Source: an uncultured Kangiella sp.
Lineage (GTDB): Bacteria; Pseudomonadota; Gammaproteobacteria; Enterobacterales; Kangiellaceae
Assembly: GCA_947503435.1 (NCBI GenBank)
Contig: CANNDL010000003.1
Coordinates: forward strand, 496,001-560,000
Direction of reading: 5' to 3'
DNA: 64,000 nucleotides
In this document: one piece after another, positions 56,892 to 64,000 of the stretch
Layout: each line of letters starts with the position of its first letter
Numbering within the stretch: the stretch's first letter is position 1
Notes under the pieces: generated by a model
Database searches by the model: none
The model's input: only the letters and a program-made list of their open reading frames with translations
What the model was told of the DNA's origin: nothing
Made by a program: the position numbers and the translations under genes

Positions 56892-58511
56892 TTATTTTTT
56901 CTTGCCTTTATTCTTACCTAAGGCTTCTTGTTTTTCAATTTTATGATTTACATACTGCTGTTGAGCAATCGAAATCAAGTTATTGCACAACCAGTAAAGT
57001 ACTAAGCCTGCAGGGAAGAACAACATGAATACAGTAAAGAATACCGGTAAATATTGCATCATTTTTTGCTGCATTGGATCCATGTTAGGTGACATCGGTT
57101 GCATCTTTTGCATTAAGAACATACTTGCACCCATTAACAACGGCAATACAAAGTAAGGATCTTGAACCGATAAATCTTGAATCCAACCGAAGAATGGCGC
57201 ATGGCGCAATTCAACTGCTTCAAATAATACGTAATACAGCGCGATGAATATTGGGAATTGCAGAAGCATTGGTAAGCAACCGCCAAATGGGTTGGATCCT
57301 TCTTCTTTGTACATTTTCATCATTTCTTGCTGCATGCGCTGCTTATCTTCGCCATAACGCTCTTTCAATTTTTGCATTTTTGGCTGCATTTTGCGCATCG
57401 CATGAGCGGACTTGTACTGTTTTTTCGATAAAGGATAAAGAATCGTTTTAACCGTTACCGTTACCATAATAATGGCCAAACCCCAGTTCGCTAAGAAACC
57501 ATAAAAGAAATTCAATAATTTATACAGCGGAATACCAATCCACCAAACCCAGGATAAATCCATGGTTTTGTTAAGACCAGGTGCTGCTGCTTCCAATTGC
57601 TCCAGTAATTTTGGACCAACGTATAAAGAGGCTTTAACCGTTTGAGTTGTTTTTGACGGTACATTAATCGCCGATTGAACAAACTGAACTTTGCTTTGCT
57701 GATTAGCCATCATTTTTGCACTGATGGTCACATTTTGACTTTGTTCAGGGATCCATGATGAAACAAAATAGTGCTGAATTACTGCAACCCAACCACCTTG
57801 GCGGCTTACATTAACTTCTTCTTCAGCTAGATCTTCAAAGCTAACTTTTTCATACACTTCATCTTCTGGAGAATATGCCAAACCTAAAAATGGGCTCATA
57901 CCAAGAGCACCTTTATCTTCTAAGCCAGTTTCGCTTTGGTCACGAACTAGTTCAGCGATGAAGTTATAAGTACGATCATTTTCAGATTGATTGTTAATCT
58001 GATACTCCATGCCGACTAAATATTCACCACGTTTGAAAGTGTAATTTTTGACAAAAGTTACACCCGCTTCATTCTGCCAACGAATGGGAACGATTAACTC
58101 ATCTTTGCCTTCAGCTAATTGGTAATCTTTCTTATCAACCTGGTAGGTAGCTCTTGGCAACTGATTATCTGGAGCGCCATTGCCCAATAATGCGCTTTTA
58201 GCTTGATAAACACGATCTTGGTAATCAAAAAGGACTACTTTTTGCTGAGGATTGTTGATCTCTAAGTTATAGTCTAACGTTTCTGCATAAACCAGATCAC
58301 CACCTTTAGGATCCAGCTTAAACTTCATCAAGTCGGTTGTAACCGTGATAAAATTTGACTCATCAGCCTGTTCGGTTGAGCTTAAAGAAGCACTCTCAAC
58401 AACAGCTGACTTCTCTGGTTTAGGCGCATAATCTTTTTGCCAAGCTTGATAGAGTAAAAAACTTAAAATGGCAAAAGCCAAAAACAAAAAACCGCGTTTT
58501 GATTCCAACAT
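56892..58511 (-). CDS. yidC: Membrane protein insertase YidC
   Basis: A 539-residue Oxa1/Alb3/YidC insertase. The N-terminal helix (about 6-22) and a large periplasmic domain (about 50-320) precede five conserved helices (about 345-525) with GWGLAII-type and PIFIALYYVLF segments. It inserts and folds inner-membrane proteins, including F0 subunits encoded in this window. Length is as in E. coli (548 aa). Confidence 0.97.
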   Translation of the reverse strand: MLESKRGFLFLAFAILSFLLYQAWQKDYAPKPEKSAVVESASLSSTEQADESNFITVTTDLMKFKLDPKGGDLVYAETLDYNLEINNPQQKVVLFDYQDRVYQAKSALLGNGAPDNQLPRATYQVDKKDYQLAEGKDELIVPIRWQNEAGVTFVKNYTFKRGEYLVGMEYQINNQSENDRTYNFIAELVRDQSETGLEDKGALGMSPFLGLAYSPEDEVYEKVSFEDLAEEEVNVSRQGGWVAVIQHYFVSSWIPEQSQNVTISAKMMANQQSKVQFVQSAINVPSKTTQTVKASLYVGPKLLEQLEAAAPGLNKTMDLSWVWWIGIPLYKLLNFFYGFLANWGLAIIMVTVTVKTILYPLSKKQYKSAHAMRKMQPKMQKLKERYGEDKQRMQQEMMKMYKEEGSNPFGGCLPMLLQFPIFIALYYVLFEAVELRHAPFFGWIQDLSVQDPYFVLPLLMGASMFLMQKMQPMSPNMDPMQQKMMQYLPVFFTVFMLFFPAGLVLYWLCNNLISIAQQQYVNHKIEKQEALGKNKGKKK

Positions 58512-58530
58512 GGTACTTCTCTTTAATTAT

Positions 58531-58776
58531 CTATGATTGTCTATTATTTGTTCGTTGATCTTGGGGCTCTGGCACCGGATCACAACCGCCTTCGCAACCT
58601 GGGTGGCAGCGAGCCAATCGCTTTATTGTTAACCAACTTCCGCGCATAGCGCCATGTTTTTCTAAAGCCTCTATAGAGTAATTAGAACAGGTAGGCGCGA
58701 AACGGCATTGATTGCCAATAAAAGGGCTTAATGTCAGCTGGTAAAGCCGTACTAACTTGATGAGTAACCAGCGCAT
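58531..58776 (-). CDS. yidD: Membrane protein insertion efficiency factor YidD
   Basis: An 81-residue YidD with CRFAPTCSNY and ARCHPGCEGGCDPVP, the conserved cysteine and proline motifs. YidD lies at the cytoplasmic side of the membrane and helps YidC-dependent insertion. It overlaps the end of rnpA by 25 bp in another frame, as in many gammaproteobacteria. Confidence 0.95.
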   Translation of the reverse strand: MRWLLIKLVRLYQLTLSPFIGNQCRFAPTCSNYSIEALEKHGAMRGSWLTIKRLARCHPGCEGGCDPVPEPQDQRTNNRQS

Positions 58777-59138
58777 CGTTTATTGATCTTTTTCCACAAG
58801 CCTGCAAGCTGATCGAATAATACCTGATTAGGCTGCTCGCTACTACCTCGGCGAGCCAAGATAACGCAATCTAATTGTGGTAATAACTGGTTTTGTGTAC
58901 GGAAACTTTCTCGAACCAACCGTTTCAATCGATTTCTATCCACTGCCAAGCGAATATTTTTTTTGGCAACAATAATTCCTAGACGAGGAGACTCATGATT
59001 ATTGGGGCAAGCTAGAAGGGTAAAGTTTTTACTAGTGGCTTTAACTGGATTGGTAAATACTTGTTTATATTCTTTTGCAGTGAGTAATCGAGAGTCAGCA
59101 GGGAACCTCTTGTCAGTCCCAAGCTCTAGATCACTCAC
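58752..59138 (-). CDS. rnpA: Ribonuclease P protein component
   Basis: A 128-residue RNase P protein that assists the catalytic RNA in tRNA 5' processing. The RNR motif is in DRNRLKRLVRESFR near residues 70-84, preceded by KKNIRLAVDR. The start is GTG at 59138. It lies between rpmH and yidD as expected. Confidence 0.95.
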   Translation of the reverse strand: MSDLELGTDKRFPADSRLLTAKEYKQVFTNPVKATSKNFTLLACPNNHESPRLGIIVAKKNIRLAVDRNRLKRLVRESFRTQNQLLPQLDCVILARRGSSEQPNQVLFDQLAGLWKKINKRCAGYSSS

Positions 59139-59173
59139 TGTAATGCAAAGAATATAATTTTATTTAAATCGTA

Positions 59174-59308
59174 TTATGCGCTTAAGCTTTTACGGCCTTT
59201 AGCACGACGACGATTTAAAATAGCACGACCATTTTTAGTCGCCATACGAGCACGGAAACCGTGAGTACGTTTGCGCTTAAGATTACTTGGTTGAAAAGTT
59301 CTTTTCAT
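59174..59308 (-). CDS. rpmH: Ribosomal protein L34
   Basis: A 44-residue basic protein read on the minus strand, too short for the usual ORF cutoff. It begins [20 protein letters not shown] and ends in AKGRKSLSA, both highly conserved in bacterial L34. It is the first gene on the left side of the origin region and is followed by rnpA 35 bp downstream. Confidence 0.97.
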   Translation of the reverse strand: MKRTFQPSNLKRKRTHGFRARMATKNGRAILNRRRAKGRKSLSA

Positions 59309-59376
59309 CGGGAAAACCCATATTGTTAATAACTAAAACCTAATGTTTACTAGGTCACTTCACAAGGACGCGGAAT

Positions 59377-59403
59377 TTTATAGGAAAACATCTAACGAAG
59401 CAA
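59377..59403 (-). promoter_or_regulatory. Candidate rpmH promoter
   Basis: Read leftward, TTGCTT (59403-59398) and TATAAA (59382-59377) are 15 bp apart, followed by a GC-rich discriminator as in ribosomal promoters. The spacing is short, so the minus-35 is tentative. Confidence 0.42.
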
Positions 59404-60057
59404 GCCTTTAAACCGCTAAAAATATAAGTTTTCTAGAGGTTGAATCAAACTATTCTGTTTGAAATATACGACTTGTTTATATCTTGTATTTATAAGTCAT
59501 TATAACACAATATCTTGTATGTTTGGTTGATTTAATTTTTTTCTGTGGATAAGTTTATTAGCTTAACTTTAAAGTTATTTTAAACTTTCTAGCGTTATTT
59601 TAGCCATTTGCAGTCATTTCTTGAATTAACTCACTTGTGTTTAGTTAAACTCTCGTTTTTCAAAGATATTGGTTAAGTTTACCCTATAATATATATAATA
59701 TATCTTTAAAGATCTTATTGTTATTATTAGTAAGCGTGTTTTCTGTTGATAACCTCATTAAATGCTTTTGTATCAAAGTCTTACAGAGATTGAAACCATG
59801 GTGACAATCTATCGTTTTAACTGTGTTTAAAAAATGGATAACTATGATATTTACTCAATTCACATAGTTTTCAACAGTTTATCTTAAAAGTTATAGTTAT
59901 GTTACTAACATAGTTGTTATTTTCTGATTTTGCTGTTCGATTGTGGAGTTTTTCGTCTAGAGATAAATTTATGATTATAGAAATAATTTGAGTGATTATC
60001 TAAAATATTAGCTAATGCTTGTGGATTAATTTATAGATCCGATCTACACTGTGATCC

Positions 60058-60083
60058 CTTCGCTCCAGGAAAGCTAAGCGAAG
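60058..60083 (+). promoter_or_regulatory. Hairpin in the dnaA leader
   Basis: CTTCGCT and AGCGAAG form a 7-bp stem around a 12-nt loop containing AGGA, 42 bp before the dnaA start. It could act in mRNA stability or translation control. No T-tract follows. Confidence 0.4.
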
Positions 60084-60125
60084 CTATAACCAATAAGATA
60101 AATAACAAAGTGATTGGCAACTAAA

Positions 60126-61481
60126 ATGAGTAATACACAAGCGAGTTGGCGAAGTTGTTTGCAAAAACTTCAATCAGAACTATCTGCAACTGAGTTTAAT
60201 ACTTGGATAAAACCTTTACGAGTTGAAGAATCAGATTCTGAAGTGAGCCTATTTGCCCCTAACCCGTTTTTTGTGGATTGGATTCGTCAACAGTACCTTT
60301 CTAAAATTAGTGAAATAGTAGCTAACCATTCTACTGAATTGAATAAGCAGGTTTCGCTGCAGGTTGGATCGTCACAGCCCGCATCTGCCAAACCTATGCC
60401 TGTTGCCAAGGTAACTACTTCTTCAGAACCTAGAGTTGAGAATCATAACGGCTTATTTCAACACAACAATCTAAATCCGAAATTTATCTTTACTAAGTTT
60501 GTTGAAGGTAAATCTAATCAGTTGGCGCGTGCAGCTGCTCAGCAAGTAGTGGAAAATCCAGGAACTGTTTATAACCCATTATTTATTTACGGTGGGGTGG
60601 GTTTAGGTAAAACCCATTTAATGCACTCTATAGGGAATCTCATTTTAGAGCAAAAACCGCAGGCCAAAATTGTTTACCTCCACTCCGAACGTTTTATGGC
60701 CAACATGGTTAAAGCATTACAAACTAATACTATGGAGAAATTTAAAAACTTCTATCGATCGTTGGACGCTTTATTAATTGATGATATTCAGTTTTTTGCC
60801 AACAAAGGGCGCACTCAAGAAGAATTTTTCCATACCTTTAACACGCTAATAGAGAGCAATAAGCAGGTGATTATGACCTGTGATCGCTACCCGAAGGAAG
60901 TTGAAGGATTAGAGGAGCGCTTAAAGTCTCGCTTCGGCTGGGGATTAACCGTAGCTATCGAGCCGCCTGAGCTTGAAACTCGTGTTGCTATTCTTATGAG
61001 TAAAGCGGCTGCTTCCAATATTGAGCTGCCTCATGAAGTGGCTTTCTTTATTGCAAAACGTATACGCTCAAATGTTCGCGAGTTAGAAGGAGCCTTAAAA
61101 AGAGTTATAGCTAACGCTCAATTTACCGGCCGATCTATCACCTTAGATTTTGTTAAAGACGCACTAAAAGATTTGATTGCAGCGCAAGATAAAATGATTT
61201 CCATCGATAATATTCAAAAAACTGTCGCTAGCTATTACAAGATCAAGGTTTCTGAGCTATTATCTCAAAGACGCAGTCGTTCTATCGCTCGTCCACGTCA
61301 AATGGCTATGGCTTTAGCCAAGCATTTGACCAGCCATAGTTTACCTGAAATAGGAGAAGCTTTTGGCGGACGCGATCACACGACGGTTTTGCATGCTTGC
61401 CGAAAAATAAACGAATTAAAAGGCGAGAGCAACGACATCGAAGAAGATTTTTCGAATTTATTAAGAACATTATCCAGTTAA
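60126..61481 (+). CDS. dnaA: Chromosomal replication initiator DnaA
   Basis: A 451-residue AAA+ initiator. Domain I begins [30 protein letters not shown]. The Walker A motif is [13 protein letters not shown], and Walker B is [10 protein letters not shown]. The C-terminal helix-turn-helix has [14 protein letters not shown] for DnaA-box recognition. ATG at 60126 gives the family N-terminus; the in-frame TTG at 60114 does not. Its substrate boxes are in the preceding intergenic region. Confidence 0.98.
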   Translation: MSNTQASWRSCLQKLQSELSATEFNTWIKPLRVEESDSEVSLFAPNPFFVDWIRQQYLSKISEIVANHSTELNKQVSLQVGSSQPASAKPMPVAKVTTSSEPRVENHNGLFQHNNLNPKFIFTKFVEGKSNQLARAAAQQVVENPGTVYNPLFIYGGVGLGKTHLMHSIGNLILEQKPQAKIVYLHSERFMANMVKALQTNTMEKFKNFYRSLDALLIDDIQFFANKGRTQEEFFHTFNTLIESNKQVIMTCDRYPKEVEGLEERLKSRFGWGLTVAIEPPELETRVAILMSKAAASNIELPHEVAFFIAKRIRSNVRELEGALKRVIANAQFTGRSITLDFVKDALKDLIAAQDKMISIDNIQKTVASYYKIKVSELLSQRRSRSIARPRQMAMALAKHLTSHSLPEIGEAFGGRDHTTVLHACRKINELKGESNDIEEDFSNLLRTLSS

Positions 61482-61533
61482 CAATAAAGGCCTGATCATT
61501 ACTTGAAATGGACTAGGCCAATAAGGTGACTAT

Positions 61534-62637
61534 ATGCGCTTTAGTATTCAACGCGAACAATTATTAAATCCCTTGCAGTTGATTAGTGGTGCTGTTGAAA
61601 AAAGACAGACCCTTCCTATTTTATCCAATGTTTTAATGGTTGTAGATGATAGTAAGCTCTCACTAACCGCAACAGATCTTGAGTTAGAATTGAAGACTGA
61701 AGTGATGTTAGAGGGCGAGTTTGAATCGGGTGAGATTACGGTTCCTGCACGTAAATTACTGGATATTGTTAAAAGTTTTGCCGCCGAAGAATCTATCCAA
61801 GTTAATATGGGTGAATCACGCATCACACTAAAAACTCCGTCAAGCCGCTTTAGTTTATCAACCATGCCAGCAAGCGAATTTCCCAACGTCGAAGAAACCG
61901 CTAGCTTAGTAAATTTAGACCTAAAACAAACCTTGTTAAAAGGATTGATTGAGAAAACGCAATTTGCCATGGCGCAGCAAGATGTTCGCTATTATCTTAA
62001 TGGAATGCTATTTGAATTTGATAATAATAAACTTACTACGGTAGCAACGGACGGCCACCGATTAGCTTTATCCAGAGAAACTGTTGAGATAGATGCGGAA
62101 GATAAGGTAAGTGCGATTATTCCTCGTAAGGGCGTAATGGAGTTAGCCAGGTTGCTAGACCATTCTGATGAGACGGTTTCTATTGCCTTAGGCTCGAATC
62201 ATATTAAAGTCACTAACCAGGCTTACAGCTTTACTTCAAAGCTTGTGGATGGCCGTTTTCCTGAATACAGTAAAGTGTTACCAAGAAATGGTGATAAAGT
62301 GGTGTTAGTTGATCGCGAGCTCATTAAAGACTGCTTATCACGCGCTTCAATTTTATGTAATGAGAAATTCCGTGGCGTACGTTTTATGCTTTCTAATGAG
62401 CAAGTGAAACTGCATGCCAACAATCCAGAGCAAGAAGAAGCTGAGGTTGAATTCAGTGTGGATTACCAAGGCTCAGACTTGGAAATAGGTTTTAACGTGG
62501 GCTACATGATTGACGTGATGAACACCATTAAAACACCCCAAGTAAAGATGACTTTTATTGATGCTAACTCATCAAGTTTGATTGAAGAAGTTGATGGCGG
62601 CGAGAGCCTTTATGTCGTTATGCCAATGCGTCTCTAG
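61534..62637 (+). CDS. dnaN: DNA polymerase III beta clamp
   Basis: A 367-residue sliding clamp with the three repeated domains. RFSIQREQLLNPLQLISGAVEKRQTLPILSN opens domain I and VVMPMRL closes domain III. AAGGTGA precedes the ATG. It is 52 bp after dnaA, the usual dnaA-dnaN spacing, and precedes recF. The length equals E. coli DnaN (366 aa). Confidence 0.98.
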   Translation: MRFSIQREQLLNPLQLISGAVEKRQTLPILSNVLMVVDDSKLSLTATDLELELKTEVMLEGEFESGEITVPARKLLDIVKSFAAEESIQVNMGESRITLKTPSSRFSLSTMPASEFPNVEETASLVNLDLKQTLLKGLIEKTQFAMAQQDVRYYLNGMLFEFDNNKLTTVATDGHRLALSRETVEIDAEDKVSAIIPRKGVMELARLLDHSDETVSIALGSNHIKVTNQAYSFTSKLVDGRFPEYSKVLPRNGDKVVLVDRELIKDCLSRASILCNEKFRGVRFMLSNEQVKLHANNPEQEEAEVEFSVDYQGSDLEIGFNVGYMIDVMNTIKTPQVKMTFIDANSSSLIEEVDGGESLYVVMPMRL

Positions 62638-62675
62638 AGTATAGTTTGCATTCGATTTTCAGGATCTAGTTATTT

Positions 62676-63776
62676 ATGCAGATCCAATCCTTACAAATAG
62701 GGCAGTTGCGAAATATTAGCAGCTGCCAACTTCAACTTTCCAAACAGCTTAATATCTTCTACGGCGACAATGGCGCTGGCAAAAGTAGCCTATTAGAGGC
62801 TATATATACTTTAGGTAATGGGCGCTCCTTTCGCACATCCCGTCATGCAAAAGTGGTTCAGGCCGAATTTGATGCCTTTACCGTATTCGCGCAATTTAAT
62901 CATGAGCAGCAAAAGCATAAGATTGGACTGATGCGTCATCGTAACGGTGATATTCAAATTAAGCTGAATGGTGATAAAGTTACTAAACTCAGTGAGCTGA
63001 GTAAAACCATACCTATGCAAATCTTAGCTCCAGAACAGTATGAATTACTTACTAAGGGACCTAGCGGTAGACGAAAGTTAATGGATTGGGGAGTGTTCCA
63101 CGTGGAACATTCTTTTCTTAAAGATTGGCAAAAGGCACTAAAAATACTCCAACAGCGCAATAGGGCGTTAAAACAAGTTAGCTCCTATCAGCAACTTGAA
63201 CCTTGGGATAAACAACTAATACCGCTTTCTGAACTAATACATCAAAAGCGGATGGAATATGTAAAACAACTAGAACCCTTGTATCAAGATATTTTGAAAA
63301 GCTTTTTGCCGCAATTGGATTCCACTTTTAGTTTATACCCTGGTTGGAAATCGGATGAAAAACTCAAAGAGGTCTTAATTAGACAATTTCAAGTAGATCT
63401 TAAAACTGGCTTTACTCATTCTAGTATTCAAAAGGCAGATTTAAAAATCTTAATTAATGGAAAGCCTGCCGCGGAGCAATTATCTAGAGGGCAGCAGAAA
63501 TTAGTTACTGTTGCATTAAAGTTGGCTCAATTGAACTTAATGCAACAACTCAAAGGTATTTGCCCAATATTTTTATTGGATGATATAGGGGCAGAGCTTG
63601 ATGTTAAGCATCAGCAGACACTGTTGGACTTTTTAGCAAATCAGCCAGAAAACCAACAAATTTTTATCACTTCAGTACATTTAGATCCCCTCAAGAGCCT
63701 CATAAAAGGGTATAATAAGGTTAAAGTGTTCCACGTGGAACATGGCCAGATAAATGAGACAACAAACAGGCCATAG
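62676..63776 (+). CDS. recF: DNA repair and recombination ATPase RecF
   Basis: A 366-residue ABC-like ATPase that loads RecA at gaps with RecO and RecR. Walker A is GDNGAGKSSLLEAIY; the signature LSRGQQKLVTVALKLAQ and Walker B IFLLDDIGAELD are present near 265-310. Two identical VFHVEH hexapeptides, at about residues 139-144 and 350-355, are encoded by parS palindromes. It lies in dnaA-dnaN-recF-gyrB order. Confidence 0.97.
   Translation: MQIQSLQIGQLRNISSCQLQLSKQLNIFYGDNGAGKSSLLEAIYTLGNGRSFRTSRHAKVVQAEFDAFTVFAQFNHEQQKHKIGLMRHRNGDIQIKLNGDKVTKLSELSKTIPMQILAPEQYELLTKGPSGRRKLMDWGVFHVEHSFLKDWQKALKILQQRNRALKQVSSYQQLEPWDKQLIPLSELIHQKRMEYVKQLEPLYQDILKSFLPQLDSTFSLYPGWKSDEKLKEVLIRQFQVDLKTGFTHSSIQKADLKILINGKPAAEQLSRGQQKLVTVALKLAQLNLMQQLKGICPIFLLDDIGAELDVKHQQTLLDFLANQPENQQIFITSVHLDPLKSLIKGYNKVKVFHVEHGQINETTNRP
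63094..63109. promoter_or_regulatory. parS centromere site 1 (inside recF)
   Basis: TGTTCCACGTGGAACA is a perfect 16-bp palindrome identical to the parS consensus of Pseudomonas-type chromosomes. ParB (encoded at 47385-48281) should nucleate here. It is 13-16 kb from parAB. Confidence 0.95.
63727..63742. promoter_or_regulatory. parS centromere site 2 (inside the end of recF)
   Basis: A second exact copy of TGTTCCACGTGGAACA, 633 bp from the first and in the same reading frame of recF. Both encode VFHVEH. Confidence 0.95.
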
Positions 63777-63865
63777 CTCCGATACGGTTGAACAAAGCCA
63801 CAATAATGATAACGAATAAACCCAGCCTTCTAATGGTTGGCTTAATTAGCTTGTAACAGGAATAG

Positions 63866-64000
<135 letters not shown>

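Larger units (their letters stand above)
59309..60125. other. Intergenic rpmH-dnaA region, probable replication origin (oriC)
   Basis: An AT-rich stretch of about 800 bp with no ORF lies between rpmH and dnaA, the position of oriC in Pseudomonas-type gammaproteobacteria. A perfect DnaA box (TGTGGATAA) is at 59544-59552, and single-mismatch boxes are TGTTGATAA at 59744-59752 and TGTGGATTA at 60020-60028. A candidate unwinding element, an AT-only alternating segment around 59685-59715 with the palindrome ATCTTTAAAGAT (59702-59713), lies between boxes. GC skew could not be computed. The region also holds the rpmH promoter at its left end. Confidence 0.75.

Noticed and set aside
60114-60125. TTG start for dnaA
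   Set aside because: The four added residues are not part of DnaA domain I, and ATG at 60126 gives the usual N-terminus.
63754-63819. A 21-codon ORF overlapping the end of recF on the plus strand
   Set aside because: It has no ribosome site, overlaps recF in another frame, and has no structural feature; likely chance.
63820-63850. Terminator between recF and gyrB (CCAGCC/GGTTGG stem)
   Set aside because: The stem is short with a G-T pair and no T-run follows, so it is too weak to call.

Overview
The window is about 64 kb around the replication origin of a fairly AT-rich gammaproteobacterium. The order rpmH-rnpA-yidD-yidC-mnmE on one side of the origin and dnaA-dnaN-recF-gyrB on the other is typical of gammaproteobacteria. 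So are mnmG-rsmG-parA-parB-atpIBEFHAGDC-glmU-glmS, and the recG/oxyR and gmk-rpoZ-spoT-ridA-trmH clusters. The parS sites, the many exported proteins, a large TonB receptor, c5-type cytochromes and a pepsin-like protease suggest an aerobic, protein-degrading marine bacterium. The Kangiellaceae and their Oceanospirillales or Alteromonadales relatives would fit, but this assignment is inference.

Layout. Positions 1-12900 hold accessory and envelope genes: a DUF1285 protein, TusA, Dps, a TPR-GGDEF cyclase, a very large secreted propeller-amidohydrolase, two c5-type cytochromes, RarD, a pepsin-like aspartic protease, and a metal-type TonB receptor with a small exported companion. Positions 13000-17000 hold a ThrE-type exporter, a nuclease lipoprotein, and an ECF sigma factor with a DUF6768-like membrane protein and an M15-like peptidase. 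Positions 17000-24300 run from mdh through recG, oxyR and a rhodanese-methyltransferase fusion to a DUF418 protein and trmH. Positions 24300-28650 are the ridA-spoT-rpoZ-gmk-yicC stringent-response and RNA operon. Positions 28700-36700 hold apaH/apaG, ydfG, a LysR regulator, MAPEG, slyD, arsC, two LpxL-type acyltransferases and dsbA. Positions 36700-47400 hold glmS-glmU and the whole ATP synthase operon. Positions 47400-51750 hold parB-parA-rsmG, a small unlisted membrane ORF, and mnmG. Positions 52000-55500 hold a CPBP protease, orphan exported proteins and YpfJ. Positions 55500-64000 hold the mnmE-yidC-yidD-rnpA-rpmH block, the oriC region, and dnaA-dnaN-recF-gyrB.

How the parts fit. Replication initiation (DnaA, the 59309-60125 region with DnaA boxes), the sliding clamp and segregation lie together. 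ParA and ParB are encoded 13-15 kb from two identical parS palindromes, both inside recF. OxyR and a Dps ferritin are in the same window. The ECF sigma gene carries a plausible autoregulatory promoter. No rRNA, tRNA, CRISPR array, insertion sequence or prophage was seen. The least ordinary items are the bacterial pepsin homologue, the 39-residue membrane ORF between mnmG and rsmG, the ECF-DUF6768-M15 cassette, the parS pair encoding the same hexapeptide in RecF, and hairpins at two junctions of the atp operon.
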